Notes: generated by a model not told the origin, from the letters alone. Positions 17,991 to 26,760 are shown, counted from the stretch's first letter. The stretch: DNA of 64,000 nucleotides from Nodosilinea sp. LEGE 07088 (GCF_015207395.1 NZ_JADEWX010000007.1:16177-80176); one strand, 5' to 3'. Program-made: numbers and translations.

Positions 17991-18059
17991 TCGACTGGCC
18001 CAGGCGCAATTAGATCGGGCTAGGAGGCATGCGATCGCCCCTTTGCCCAACCGCTAACC

Positions 18060-19136
18060 CTACACAGCTACCGAAACCTCTTTCCCCACGGCAGTCCCAT
18101 CCAGGTTATGCCAGGGTTTACCATCCAGCGCCATTTGTTCGATTAAACTGGCCAACCGCAGCGCCTTAAGCGCCTGTTCTCCACCTACCGAGGGCTTCTC
18201 GCCGCCGCGCACGCAGTTGATGAAATGCTCTAGCTCAGCATGCAGAGGTTCAATATTGCTGGTATAAACCTTCTCGATCAGCCCATCTTGACGATAGAGC
18301 ACCTGGCCATAATCGGTGGAGCAGTCGGCGGTTGTTTGTCGATGGATCAAAATCTCGTTGTTGAGAAAATCGGCGTCGGTCAGGGAGTTTTTGCAGTGGG
18401 CGGTAATGCTGCGGATTTTGCGGTGGGTCACTTTGCTGGAGGTCAGGGTCGCCACAATGCCGTTGCTAAAGCCCAGGGTGGCGGTGACGTAGTCTAGATA
18501 GCCCGAGTTAGAGGCGCGGCTGCCGCTGGCGGTCAGCGTCGCCACGGTAGAACCCGCCAGTTCTAACAGCAGGTCAATGTCGTGAATCATCAGATCCAGC
18601 ACCACCGACACATCGTTAGCGCGCTGGGAGTAGGGGCTCATGCGACGAGCCTCTAAAGCCAACAGTTCCTCGGTCTTCAGCACCTTATGCAGCTCTTGAA
18701 AGGCGGGGTTAAACCGCTCAATATGACCCACTTGCAAAATACAGTTGGTCTCGGCGGCGGCATTGACCAGCGACTCAGCCTCGGCAATGCTGGCGGCAAT
18801 GGGTTTTTCAATCAGCACGTGAACGCCGGCATGGAGACAGGCCATCCCCACCGAGTGATGGAGGCGAGTCGGCACGGCAATACAGACCGCATCGACATGC
18901 TTGAGCAGTTCTTGATAGTCTTCAAAAAAACGCACCCGATACTTACCCGCCGTATCGAGGCCGCGCTCAACATTGACATCAGAGACGCCAACTAAATCCA
19001 CATCCTTAAAACGGCTCAAAACACGGGTGTGATGTTGGCCCATGTTGCCCACACCAATAACGCCAACACGAACGGGATCGGGCAAATTTCGAGATAGGTG
19101 CATTTCTAAGGCAGATGACAACATTGAATCTTGCAC
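18060..19136 (-). CDS. Gfo/Idh/MocA family oxidoreductase
   Basis: The 358-residue protein has the NAD(P)-binding motif VGVIGVGNMGQHHTRVL near the N-terminus and the family's lysine motif in HVLIEKPIAAS, followed by the C-terminal mixed domain. Many members act on sugars in exopolysaccharide or lipopolysaccharide pathways; the substrate here cannot be told. The GTG at 19136 is a good start since AAGGAAGGA lies 6-7 nt upstream; an ATG at 19124 is the alternative. Confidence 0.87.
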   Translation of the reverse strand: MQDSMLSSALEMHLSRNLPDPVRVGVIGVGNMGQHHTRVLSRFKDVDLVGVSDVNVERGLDTAGKYRVRFFEDYQELLKHVDAVCIAVPTRLHHSVGMACLHAGVHVLIEKPIAASIAEAESLVNAAAETNCILQVGHIERFNPAFQELHKVLKTEELLALEARRMSPYSQRANDVSVVLDLMIHDIDLLLELAGSTVATLTASGSRASNSGYLDYVTATLGFSNGIVATLTSSKVTHRKIRSITAHCKNSLTDADFLNNEILIHRQTTADCSTDYGQVLYRQDGLIEKVYTSNIEPLHAELEHFINCVRGGEKPSVGGEQALKALRLASLIEQMALDGKPWHNLDGTAVGKEVSVAV

Positions 19137-19433
19137 GCCTGTCCTTCCTTAATTGAGACGAAGATACGCCGACAGCTAACACGTTGCGAACGTCAGAGTG
19201 AGTGAGGAACTAAGACGGCCAGGTAAAATTACTCAGATAGTATCACAATGCTTCACTCTGTAAAGAATAGAGACATTACCTTAAGGAAAATGGCGACCAA
19301 TTTTCTCGGCGCCCTTAGAGTAACTGTTTTTTGAGAATTATTTTTACTAGCTTTACCATACCGATTGCCGCCGCTAGTGCTCATCAGTCTGTGGCAGTTC
19401 ATCAGCTGTCTTAGCCAGACTGAGCGAACCTTC

Positions 19434-20861
19434 TCAAGCATCGGTCGGGTGAGGCGGGGATGGCGATCGCGGCGCTAAGGGTGACGGCGGAACGTTTATT
19501 TGCCGCACCAAAATATCTTCTAGGCGGGGGCCATCCGTCGATAGAATCACCCATTCGCGATCGGCAAACATCAACCGCTCACCCGCGTGGGGAATTTTCT
19601 GCATTTGATAGATTAAAAACCCGCCAAGGGTCTGGTAGTCATCGGCATAGGGCAGATCGAGATTGAGCAACTCGTTGACTTCTTCGAGATCGGTGTGGGC
19701 TTTAATGCGGTATGACAACTCATCGACAACCTGGACTAGATCGTCGTCATGGTCATCGGGTTCATGGATTTTGCCGATAATTTCAGTCGTCAGATCGCGC
19801 AGGGTTAGTAGCCCGCCGGTGCCGCCAAATTCATCGACCACGATCACCAATTCTTGACCAGTGCGCTGCATGGTGGCCAGTAGCTCGTGTAGGGGCGTGT
19901 ATTCAGGCACAAAGCGAGCAGGCTTAACCCAGGGAGCAATGGGGGTTTCGAGGGTGATCTGCTGGCGCGCTAGGGGCTGTAAAAACTGCTTGAGTTCTAC
20001 CATGCCTTGAATGTCATCCAGGGAGTCGCCCATCACGGGATAGCGCGAGTGCTCGGTGTCAACCACGACTTCGAGCAGTTCTCTAAAGTTGGCGGCCAGG
20101 GCAATGGCGCTGATCTGAGTACGCGGTACCATCACTTCGCCAGCGGTAACCTCTCGAAACTCAAACACATTGTTGAGCAACGCCCGTTCCTCAGCCTCTA
20201 AACCAGGGGTTTCGGCGGTGGTGCGAATAATCAGCTGAAGTTCTTCGGGCGTGAGCCGGCTATAGCTCACCTGATTGCTGTACTGGATATTAGCCAGCCG
20301 CAGCAGCAGTCGGGTCGATTGGTTGAGTACCCAAATGAAAGGGTTAAACAGGCGGGCGATGGTCAAGCTGGGGGGGCCGAGGAAGCGAGCCACCTGCTCT
20401 GGGTAGAGCATGGCCACTGACTTAGGGCATAGTTCGCCCAAGACAATTTGCAGGTAAGCCACTAGAAAGAAGGCGAGCGGAATGGCGAGCGCATGGGCTA
20501 GCGCTTCACTTTGGGCCGTTGTCAGCGGAGTTTGGGTAATCCAAAACGCCAGGGGTATGGCAATGGTGCCTTCGCCCACCCAGCCTAGGGCCAAGCTAGA
20601 TAGGGTGATGCCAAATTGAGTAGTCGAGAGCAGGCGGTCGAGGCTGCGCTGGAGTTGCTGAACGGTTTTGGCCTGCACATCTCCTTGAGACACCAGTTGG
20701 CTGATACGCGATCGCCGCACCGAAACCATCGAAAACTCAGCTGCCACAAAAAAGGCATTGATGCCGATCAGCACCACCACGGCCAACAGCCGAGAGACAA
20801 TGGCGGCGGCGGGTAGGGCGTCGGGAATAACAACAGTGGATAGCGAAGGAAACACACACAT
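19434..20861 (-). CDS. CNNM/CorC-type membrane protein (hemolysin family)
   Basis: The 475-residue protein has a DUF21 membrane domain (about residues 15-200), a pair of CBS domains (TAGEVMVPRTQISAIAL, then PEYTPLHELLATMQRTGQELVIVVDEFGGTGGLLTL) and a C-terminal CorC_HlyC domain with DYQTLGGFLIYQM. Proteins of this layout are linked to magnesium or cobalt export, with CBS domains sensing nucleotides; many are misnamed hemolysins. It lies 17 bp downstream of a small membrane protein gene, probably in one operon. Confidence 0.9.
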   Translation of the reverse strand: MCVFPSLSTVVIPDALPAAAIVSRLLAVVVLIGINAFFVAAEFSMVSVRRSRISQLVSQGDVQAKTVQQLQRSLDRLLSTTQFGITLSSLALGWVGEGTIAIPLAFWITQTPLTTAQSEALAHALAIPLAFFLVAYLQIVLGELCPKSVAMLYPEQVARFLGPPSLTIARLFNPFIWVLNQSTRLLLRLANIQYSNQVSYSRLTPEELQLIIRTTAETPGLEAEERALLNNVFEFREVTAGEVMVPRTQISAIALAANFRELLEVVVDTEHSRYPVMGDSLDDIQGMVELKQFLQPLARQQITLETPIAPWVKPARFVPEYTPLHELLATMQRTGQELVIVVDEFGGTGGLLTLRDLTTEIIGKIHEPDDHDDDLVQVVDELSYRIKAHTDLEEVNELLNLDLPYADDYQTLGGFLIYQMQKIPHAGERLMFADREWVILSTDGPRLEDILVRQINVPPSPLAPRSPSPPHPTDA

Positions 20862-20878
20862 AGCCCAGCGCCTAAGAG

Positions 20879-21124
20879 CTACTGGCCACCGCTAGTCCGA
20901 GACTTCACCTGCTGCAAAACATCGGCCTCATTGACCAAGATCACATTGCCTTGCCCAGGGCTGCCAGACCCACCAGCGGGGGTACCGCTGGTGGGTCTGG
21001 TTTCGGGCTGGCGCACGCCGGTCAGCGCTTGCCGACCCAGGGTAAACCCCCAGGAAGCACTAACGACTCCCGAACCAATCATGAGCGAGAGCAAAATCAA
21101 CGTAAATGCTACGGCAGGGTTCAT
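20879..21124 (-). CDS. small single-pass membrane protein
   Basis: The 81-residue protein has one N-terminal membrane segment (VAFTLILLSLMIGSGVVSASWGF), a Gly/Pro/Ser-rich linker and a short polar tail. It precedes the CNNM/CorC-type gene by 17 bp on the same strand, so they are probably cotranscribed and may act together. I recognise no family. A short inverted repeat in the coding sequence (ACCCACCAG / CTGGTGGGT) corresponds to the linker. Confidence 0.65.
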   Translation of the reverse strand: MNPAVAFTLILLSLMIGSGVVSASWGFTLGRQALTGVRQPETRPTSGTPAGGSGSPGQGNVILVNEADVLQQVKSRTSGGQ

Positions 21125-21292
21125 GGCAGGGGCAAAAGATAACTGGGAGAAAACCTAAACCTATCGCAGACGGCATCACCACAGCCGACTTTGATACACA
21201 GCAATTATAAATTTAAGCGTTGAATAACGTTTAAAGCCTGCCCGAGATTTCAGGTCTTGCAGTAAAATGTATTGTCCCCATATGGGATAGCA

Positions 21293-21365
21293 CCAGGGTT
21301 GGCCGAGCGGATTAGGCAGCGAACTCATAATTCGCCCCAGGCAGGTTCAACTCCTGCACCCTGGA
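21293..21365 (+). tRNA. tRNA with CAU anticodon (Ile2 or Met)
   Basis: A complete cloverleaf can be drawn: acceptor CCAGGGT/ACCCTGG, D-stem GCC/GGC, anticodon stem GCGAA/TTCGC with loop CTCATAA, five-base variable loop, T-stem GCAGG/CCTGC with loop TTCAACT, and discriminator A. No CCA is encoded. The anticodon is CAU. The D-arm (TGGCCGAGCGGATTA) looks more like the plastid trnI-CAU pattern than an elongator or initiator Met tRNA, so I favour Ile2 whose C34 is converted to lysidine, but this is not decided. Confidence 0.9.
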
Positions 21366-21421
21366 TTATGACTACCACTAACCGGTGCAAGCGTTGAACC
21401 CGTTGATGAAGTTGCCACGGT

Positions 21422-21826
21422 TTAGAAGGACTCAAAGATAAACTCTGAGCCAACGTAGGGAGTCTGGTCACTGGGCATGGTTAGCAGGGTTGTTGTGTAA
21501 GGGTTCACCAAATCGGGAACCCGGATAGTGGGATCAGCAGTAGTTTGCAGCAGCAAAATATCTCTTACCGCTGCAGAGGTGCCGTTGCCATCCCACTCCA
21601 GCTCACGCTCGGGGAAGCCAAATCCAATAATGCGGTTAAATTGGCGGGTGATGGTGCGATTTTCAAAATAATCGCCAGAGTAGGTGCTGGTTAAATCATC
21701 TAGGGCGTCAGGAATGGTTTGAACCGTGGCCTCTTGGGCCTGCCCGGACGGTGCTGCAAGGGCAAGCGCCGTCAGCAGTGACAGCGTCAGGCCAGAAATA
21801 TGATTTAATTGAATGCCCATGGCCAA
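21422..21826 (-). CDS. unknown exported protein
   Basis: I do not recognise this 134-residue protein. It begins with a signal peptide (ISGLTLSLLTALALAAPSGQAQ, cleavage likely after AQA), so the mature part of about 105 residues is exported. The mature sequence is acidic and polar, with ERELEWDGNGTSAAVRDILLLQ in the middle. The start could be the ATG at 21826 or the one two codons later. It is convergent with the CAU tRNA gene. Confidence 0.65.
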   Translation of the reverse strand: MAMGIQLNHISGLTLSLLTALALAAPSGQAQEATVQTIPDALDDLTSTYSGDYFENRTITRQFNRIIGFGFPERELEWDGNGTSAAVRDILLLQTTADPTIRVPDLVNPYTTTLLTMPSDQTPYVGSEFIFESF

Positions 21827-22005
21827 GACTCCTCAACTCGTTGGATTGGTGCGGTTCTAGCATCGCGATCGCCATCAGTCCAAGTGTACCCGAGAACCCA
21901 TAGCTCCCTTAGGCTACACAAAACTTAATTGAACTGATCACCTAGTGCATGTCATTTATAGCGCGATCGCACAAAACCGGAGCATTTTTAAGGAATTTAC
22001 TTTCG

Positions 22006-22623
22006 ATGGACGAGCTTTTAATCGATCTGCCCATGGCATCACTGTTGACTCTAGACCTGGCTGCGCTGCGATCGCCACTCCTCGATTTGTTTTGTCAGGG
22101 TGCCTACCAAGAAGGAGACTTTGTCCTCACCTCTGGGCAGCGCAGCACCTACTACACCAACGGTAAGTTAATCACCCTGCATCCTCAGGGAGCCCTGATG
22201 GTAGGTCGCTTACTGCTCGATTTAGTCTCACCCGAAACCGTAGCGGTAGCGGGGCTGACCCTGGGGGCCGACCCGCTGGTCACCGCCGTCAGCCTGGTAG
22301 GGGCCTACCAAGATCGCACGCTATTCCCGCTGATTATTCGCAAAGAGGCTAAGGGGCACGGAACCCGCGCTTATATTGAAGGGCTCACCCTGCCTCCGGG
22401 CAGTGTCGTCACGGTGCTAGAAGATGTGGTAACAACGGGGCAGTCTGCCCTCCAAGCCGTCGATCGCCTCCAGGCCGCAGGCTATCGAGTCAACCAGGTT
22501 TTAACTCTAGTCGATCGCCAGCAGGGCGGAGCGGAGCTCTATCAAAGCCACAACCTGCCGTTTAAAGCTCTGTTTGACATCCAGGATATTCAAGCCCACT
22601 GGGCTACCCTCAACCCCGCCTAA
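22006..22623 (+). CDS. pyrE: orotate phosphoribosyltransferase
   Basis: This enzyme makes orotidine 5'-phosphate from orotate and PRPP in pyrimidine synthesis. The visible motifs are SGQRSTYYTNGK, GLTLGADPLVTAVS, IRKEAKGHGT and the PRPP-binding loop VLEDVVTTGQSA. I prefer the ATG at 22006, 12 nt after AAGGA (205 residues); an in-frame ATG at 21949 adds 19 residues and one at 22033 is also possible. Its TAA overlaps the ATG of the next, broken gene by one base, so the two were in one operon. Confidence 0.9.
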   Translation: MDELLIDLPMASLLTLDLAALRSPLLDLFCQGAYQEGDFVLTSGQRSTYYTNGKLITLHPQGALMVGRLLLDLVSPETVAVAGLTLGADPLVTAVSLVGAYQDRTLFPLIIRKEAKGHGTRAYIEGLTLPPGSVVTVLEDVVTTGQSALQAVDRLQAAGYRVNQVLTLVDRQQGGAELYQSHNLPFKALFDIQDIQAHWATLNPA

Positions 22624-22889
22624 TGTCTTCTCACCTGCGTCCCGATATTGGCTTTGTGCCCACCCCCGCCGATGCCAGGGTCGCCATGCTCAAGCTGGCG
22701 GATCTCAGCCCCACCGATGTGGCCTATGACCTGGGATGTGGCGATCTAAATCCTGTTTTGCTAACCCCCGATTCTGTCGGGGCGAATGCCATTCGCCCCG
22801 ACAGGTGGGCCTCTACAGGATCGGGGGTATACGGTTTGGATTTGGTACCAGACCAGGCTGTACCGATCGCAACCTGGCAAGGGGGCTAG
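22623..22889 (+). pseudogene. methyltransferase gene broken by a palindromic element
   Basis: The first 41 codons look like a class I SAM-dependent methyltransferase, with IGFVPTPADARVAMLKLADLSPTDVAYDLGCGD. In an intact member the glycine-rich SAM motif would continue DLGCGDGR. Here a 96-bp palindromic element starts right after GD, only 42 bp of further sequence follow, and then a type B repeat supplies the stop codon. The rest of the enzyme is missing, so the gene is a pseudogene. It overlaps pyrE by one base (TAATG). Confidence 0.8.
22748..22843. repeat. type C palindromic element, copy 1
   Basis: The element begins AAATCC and ends GGATTT. Inside, ACCCCCGAT pairs with ATCGGGGGT, and the core is a perfect long palindrome, CTGTCGGGGCGAATG against CATTCGCCCCGACAG. 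It interrupts the methyltransferase gene. A related element with the same ends and ACCCCCGATT segment lies at 26516-26620. It has no coding capacity, so it should be mobilised in trans. Confidence 0.75.
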
Positions 22890-22995
22890 TACTCTGAGGC
22901 GGAAATAACCCGGCTGTTTACTCGCGCGGAAACCCTTATGAGGCCTGGGGTTCCCGTTCTGCCTCTGCCTTCTTACTGCTGCCTTTCGGTACTAG
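22886..22995. repeat. type B CTAGTAC-ended repeat, copy 1
   Basis: This 110-bp element begins CTAGTACTCTGAGG and ends TTTCGGTACTAG. Copies lie at 26493-26709 (interrupted, opposite orientation), 47387-47497 and 62983-63093. Its left end supplies the stop codon of the broken methyltransferase frame and its right end supplies the TAG stop of the ferritin-like gene on the other strand. Confidence 0.85.
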
Positions 22996-23903
22996 CTGGT
23001 CGCGTTCTGTACCTGGGAGGAGGGTTTCGCAGCTGGCTTTTGCACCCCTGCTAGAAACATCGGCAAAAAGGTTTTGATGAAGGTTTCGGGGTCACGCTGC
23101 CAGGCTTTTTGGGCCGCCGTGAGTCGCGTTTTCTGCACCTCTGGGGCCAGCAGCGTAGCGGGCAGGCGCTCCAGCAGATAACCAGGCCGTTCCCACACTG
23201 GCAGGGTGTTGGCAATATCGAGTAGGTTACTGACCCGGCGCAGCTCGGCCCCGAGGGTGATGTCCATGCCCGATTCAAAGGCCGTTTGCTCAATGGCGGT
23301 ATATTTGCGCTTCGCCAACTCTACCCGTTCCCGGTGAGCGGGGCTTTTGCGGGCGATTTCTGCCAGTCGGCGGGTGCCCCAGCGCACGTGGCCAGCCTCT
23401 TCGGGCAGAATGCGCTCAAGGGTTTCGCGAATCTTAATATTCTCAGGGGTTTGAGGCGCTGACTTGAGGGCATGAATATGAGCGGCAAAATATTCACAGC
23501 CCCGCTTCTCAGTGACGTTGATCGATGCCAGGGCGGCGATCACACTGGTTTCTGGATCGTTGGCGTCTTTCAGACTGTCTTGATCGAGCAGACGCTCAAA
23601 CTCATCGATATAGGAGAGCCCAGGGGGAGTACTAATCTCAACGCCCAGGTCGACCAACAGATCCGTTAGCCACACGGCGTGACGGGCTTCATCCGACACA
23701 TGGTGAGACAGATCTTTGACCAGATCGGCAGGCTTGCCGTTTAGGGTCTCAATCAAATCAGTCAGGTCTTTGCAGCTCCGCTGTTCGTTGTAGCGATAGC
23801 GATTGAGTGTGATGTGGTGAATTTCTGGATCATGGACGACCCGATTCATGACATCGCGGGCACTCAGAGCATTGAGAAACTTGCGAGGATAGGTAACAGC
23901 CAT
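22992..23903 (-). CDS. ferritin-like domain protein
   Basis: The 303-residue protein contains a ferritin-like four-helix region, with the metal-ligand-like motifs SDEARHAVWLTDLL (DEXRH) near residue 70 and LPEEAGHVRWGTRRL (EExxH) near residue 175. This is the pattern of di-iron proteins of the MiaE/rubrerythrin type; the substrate is unknown. The C-terminal 80 residues (ANTLPVWERPGYLLERL, then a Thr/Phe-rich helix) are extra. A type B repeat forms the stop codon, so the original tail may differ. Confidence 0.65.
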   Translation of the reverse strand: MAVTYPRKFLNALSARDVMNRVVHDPEIHHITLNRYRYNEQRSCKDLTDLIETLNGKPADLVKDLSHHVSDEARHAVWLTDLLVDLGVEISTPPGLSYIDEFERLLDQDSLKDANDPETSVIAALASINVTEKRGCEYFAAHIHALKSAPQTPENIKIRETLERILPEEAGHVRWGTRRLAEIARKSPAHRERVELAKRKYTAIEQTAFESGMDITLGAELRRVSNLLDIANTLPVWERPGYLLERLPATLLAPEVQKTRLTAAQKAWQRDPETFIKTFLPMFLAGVQKPAAKPSSQVQNATS

Positions 23904-24053
23904 TGCTCAAATTTATGTTTACGAAGCGTTACGTGGATCTTAACGCACCTTTTTTCGGGAGAGGTGGAAAAACGACCTGATAATCTGCCGTTACTCTTGG
24001 GCCTAGGGAGTAACCATGGGAAAATCGTGGGTTGACCTGGGGCGATCGCCCCC

Positions 24054-25370
24054 CTAGCTACTTTGAGCCGTCGCCATCTGCTGTCGTAGGCTGGCAGCAT
24101 CCCGCAATAAATCCGCTTGGGGGCAGCTGGTTTGCTCACCAGAGGCCAGCCATTTTATCTGCACCGTACCCTGAATGGCTTCATCGTCGCCTAAAACCAG
24201 ACAAACGGCGGCCCCGCTACGATCGGCCCGCTTAAACTGCTTGCCAAAGGCAGACCCGCTCAGGTCAAGCTCAACCGTTAGACCCTGGTGGCGGAGTTTT
24301 TGAGCCAATTGCAGAGCATTGGCTTCGGCCTGTTCGCCCCGAGAAACCAGATAGATATCGGGGTTGGCCATGATGGGCTGTTGCAGGGTTTCGAGTAGCA
24401 GGGTGAGGCGCTCTAGGCCAATGGCCCAGCCCACCGCTGGGGTGGCCGGGCCGCCCAGTTCTTCGACCAGGCCGTCGTAGCGCCCGCCGCCGCATACAGT
24501 GGCCTGGGCACCCAGATCGCTGGACTGAATCTCAAAGGCGGTGTGGGTGTAGTAGTCGAGCCCTCGCACCAGGCGCGGGTTGAGCTCGTAGGCGATACCC
24601 AGGGCATTGAGTTGGCTGAGCACCTGGTCAAAGTGGCGCTTTGAGTCAGGCCCTAGGTAGTCCAAAATACTGGGGGCGGCGGCGGTAATGGCCTGGGTTT
24701 TTTCATCCTTGCTGTCGAGAATGCGCAGCGGGTTGCGGCTGAGGCGATCGCGCGAGTCAGCATCTAAATCGGCGGCATAGGGGGTGAGATAGTCGACCAG
24801 GGCCTGGCGGTAGCGGGTGCGATCGCGTTTATCCCCCACCGAATTTAGATAAAAGGTCAAATTCTTTAGCCCCAGGGCCTGCAAAATATCGGTGGCCAGG
24901 GCGATCACCTCCACATCGGCACGGGGGTCGGCGCTGCCCAACACCTCGACCCCGACCTGATGAAACTGCCGCTGACGACCCTTTTGGGGTCGCTCGTAGC
25001 GAAACATAGGGCCGGTATACCAGAGTCGCTGCACCCCCCCCTGGGCATAGAGACTGTGCTGTACGTAGGCCCGCACCACGCCAGCGGTACCTTCGGGACG
25101 CAGGGTACAGCCGCGATCGCCTTTATCTTTGAAGCTATACATTTCCTTGCCGACGACATCGGTGGCTACGCCGATGCCACGCTCAAATAGGGAGGTCGCC
25201 TCAAAGGTCGGGGTACGAATTTCGCGGTAGGCAGCCCGAGCCAAAATTTCCCGGGCCGTGGCCTCGACCCGCTGCCAGGTGTGAATGTCAGCTACCTTCA
25301 CGTCTTTGCCCACCAGCTGGGTTTTGGGCAAAATGTCTTCGGTTCCGGGCAGAGATTGAATCGGCTCCAT
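24054..25370 (-). CDS. hisS: histidyl-tRNA synthetase
   Basis: The enzyme charges tRNA-His. Class II motifs are visible: motif 2 in MFRYERPQKGRQRQFHQVGVEVLG, the histidine-binding LVRGLDYYTHTAFEIQ, and motif 3 in GWAIGLERL. The C-terminal anticodon-binding domain follows (IYLVSRGEQAEANALQLAQKLR). The 438-residue length is typical of cyanobacterial HisRS. The start at 25370 gives the expected N-terminus SLPGTEDILP. Confidence 0.95.
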   Translation of the reverse strand: MEPIQSLPGTEDILPKTQLVGKDVKVADIHTWQRVEATAREILARAAYREIRTPTFEATSLFERGIGVATDVVGKEMYSFKDKGDRGCTLRPEGTAGVVRAYVQHSLYAQGGVQRLWYTGPMFRYERPQKGRQRQFHQVGVEVLGSADPRADVEVIALATDILQALGLKNLTFYLNSVGDKRDRTRYRQALVDYLTPYAADLDADSRDRLSRNPLRILDSKDEKTQAITAAAPSILDYLGPDSKRHFDQVLSQLNALGIAYELNPRLVRGLDYYTHTAFEIQSSDLGAQATVCGGGRYDGLVEELGGPATPAVGWAIGLERLTLLLETLQQPIMANPDIYLVSRGEQAEANALQLAQKLRHQGLTVELDLSGSAFGKQFKRADRSGAAVCLVLGDDEAIQGTVQIKWLASGEQTSCPQADLLRDAASLRQQMATAQSS

Positions 25371-25443
25371 AGCTGGGTGAGGCGCTCGCGGTGGTCAATA
25401 CAGAACACCTATCATAGCCTGTGCCGAGCCTGTAACCCTTGTC

Positions 25444-25731
25444 CTAGACCTCCTGACTTTCGGGCCGGGTCTGGGGCAGCAGGCAGCAGTTGACCTCATC
25501 GATACAGACTTTGCCCGACTGCAATGCCCAACGAAACAAAGCCACCCGGTTACCGGTGGCTGTCTTGGTCAAAATATTGCTGATGTGGTTATCGACGGTG
25601 CGCTTGCTGATCTCTAGCTTTTCCGAAATTTCCTGATTGGTTAACCCAGATGCCACGAGCTCAACGATCTGTAGTTCTCGGTCAGAGAGGCTCCCTTGAC
25701 CAGGCACTGGAGATATGTCATCACTTGCCAT
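25444..25731 (-). CDS. PedR-like small LuxR-type regulator
   Basis: The 95-residue protein is little more than one LuxR helix-turn-helix: LSDRELQIVELVASGLTNQEISEKLEISKRTVDNHISNILTK. The tail CIDEVNCC carries three cysteines. The size and the cysteines match PedR, a cyanobacterial regulator that senses thioredoxin-dependent redox state of photosynthetic electron transport; that identification is an inference. I choose the ATG at 25731, which has GGAAAG upstream. It is divergent from the DUF4168 gene. Confidence 0.75.
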   Translation of the reverse strand: MASDDISPVPGQGSLSDRELQIVELVASGLTNQEISEKLEISKRTVDNHISNILTKTATGNRVALFRWALQSGKVCIDEVNCCLLPQTRPESQEV

Positions 25732-25834
25732 GGAGCTTTCCTCAGTCGTTATGTATTTATGCTTAATGCATACCTTTACTATAGGCGATCTAGTTTCAGC
25801 TAGGCTGGTGAAAAGCATTCTGAGCGATAGTTCT

Positions 25835-26323
25835 ATGCACCTTGGCGAGATGGCATCGGTTGCCCATGGAACGAGGGTAAGGTGGGTTGGGGCTCTGAAT
25901 CACTGGAGTCAGCCAGTAAGACGATACGGGCTGGCGGTAGCTCTAATGGGTCTGCTGCTGATAGGGTTTTCTGCCCCTGCTGGGGCAGCTACCGCTCCTT
26001 CGCCTGAGGTAGAAGACTCTGGCCCCACGGCATCTCCGGCTAAACCCGATGCCAATGACATTCCCTCAGAAACCGTCAGCCGCTTTGTGGAGGCTTACAT
26101 GGCCGTCGTCAAGCTGATTGAGTCCCGGGAACTCAGTCTGCAACAAGCCGAAACCGACACCGAATCGCGCCAGATGCAGCAGGAGATTCAGGCGGCGGCC
26201 CTCGATCTGATCCAGGCTCAGGGGCTCAGTCTGTCTGACTATTGGGAGCTGTTGGGGTTGGCCAATAGCGATCCTGAGTTTCGCGATCGCGTTTTGGCTC
26301 AAATCGACGAGGCCAGCCCCTAG
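25835..26323 (+). CDS. exported DUF4168 protein
   Basis: The protein has a basic start, a membrane or signal segment (GLAVALMGLLLIGFSAPAGAA) and a C-terminal DUF4168 domain: VSRFVEAYMAVVKLIESRELSLQQAE, then IQAQGLSLSDYWELLGLANSDPEFRDRVLAQI. DUF4168 proteins are exported and have no established function. The start is uncertain (ATG at 25835 or 25850); a longer frame would overlap the regulator gene. It is divergent from the PedR-like regulator, so shared control is possible. Confidence 0.75.
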   Translation: MHLGEMASVAHGTRVRWVGALNHWSQPVRRYGLAVALMGLLLIGFSAPAGAATAPSPEVEDSGPTASPAKPDANDIPSETVSRFVEAYMAVVKLIESRELSLQQAETDTESRQMQQEIQAAALDLIQAQGLSLSDYWELLGLANSDPEFRDRVLAQIDEASP

Positions 26324-26345
26324 GGCATCGGTACAGTATGGCTAA

Positions 26346-26408
26346 AAACCCGGTTTCTTTGTCCTGACCTAACGGCATGACTGGCATTCTGGCCGAGAAA
26401 CCGGGTTT
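26346..26408. terminator. inverted repeat AAACCCGGTTTCT/AGAAACCGGGTTT
   Basis: Two 13-bp arms, perfect complements, are separated by 37 bp and lie 22 bp after the DUF4168 stop. Each arm is itself almost palindromic. The motif is a common short repeat of cyanobacterial intergenic DNA. It may terminate transcription or be a mobile palindrome; no T-run clearly follows. Confidence 0.5.
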
Positions 26409-26492
26409 CTGTATCGGCGTTCTAGGGCGGGTGATCAATTCTGGCCACAATCCTGCTCCCATCAGCGTTGCCACGCCCGACCTAGAAACAGG

Positions 26493-26709
26493 CTAGTACC
26501 GAAAGGCAGAAGTAATACCAAATCCTGGTTACATACCCCCGATTGCTAGGGGCATAGCATGCTATGCCCCTACGGGGTTCCTAATTGTGAATCGGGGTTT
26601 TCCAAATCGGATTTCGTATAAGAAGGCAGAAGGCAGAACGGGAACTCCAGGTATCACAAGGATTTCCGCGTGAGTAAACAGCTGAGCTATTTCCGCCATG
26701 AAGTACTAG
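26493..26709. repeat. type B repeat, copy 2, split by a nested element
   Basis: The ends are CTAGTAC and GTACTAG, and the sequence is the reverse complement of the type B repeats at 22886 and 47387. It is interrupted after about 23 bp by a 105-bp type C element (26516-26620). Joining the two halves restores a normal type B copy, which shows that type C inserted later. The pieces around the junction also differ from the other copies at several bases, so this copy is older or decaying. Confidence 0.8.
26516..26620. repeat. type C palindromic element, copy 2, nested in a type B repeat
   Basis: The left end TACCAAATCC and the reverse complement of the right end TATACGAAATCC form imperfect terminal inverted repeats. 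The centre contains a perfect 22-bp palindrome around CATAGCATGCTATG. It shares AAATCC...ACCCCCGATT with the element at 22748. It has no coding capacity. Confidence 0.7.
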
Positions 26710-26760
26710 GAGCTATAACAGCTGATGCTCGGGTCATCGGCAATCAATTGATGACAGCCC

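Noticed and set aside
19253..19441. 62-codon frame on the minus strand between the oxidoreductase and CNNM genes
   Set aside because: It overlaps the end of the CNNM gene, is rich in Lys/Arg without any recognisable pattern and has no ribosome-binding site; it looks like a chance frame in AT-richer DNA.
25715..25834. Longer start for the DUF4168 gene
   Set aside because: The added 40 residues overlap the start of the divergent regulator gene and would bury the signal peptide.
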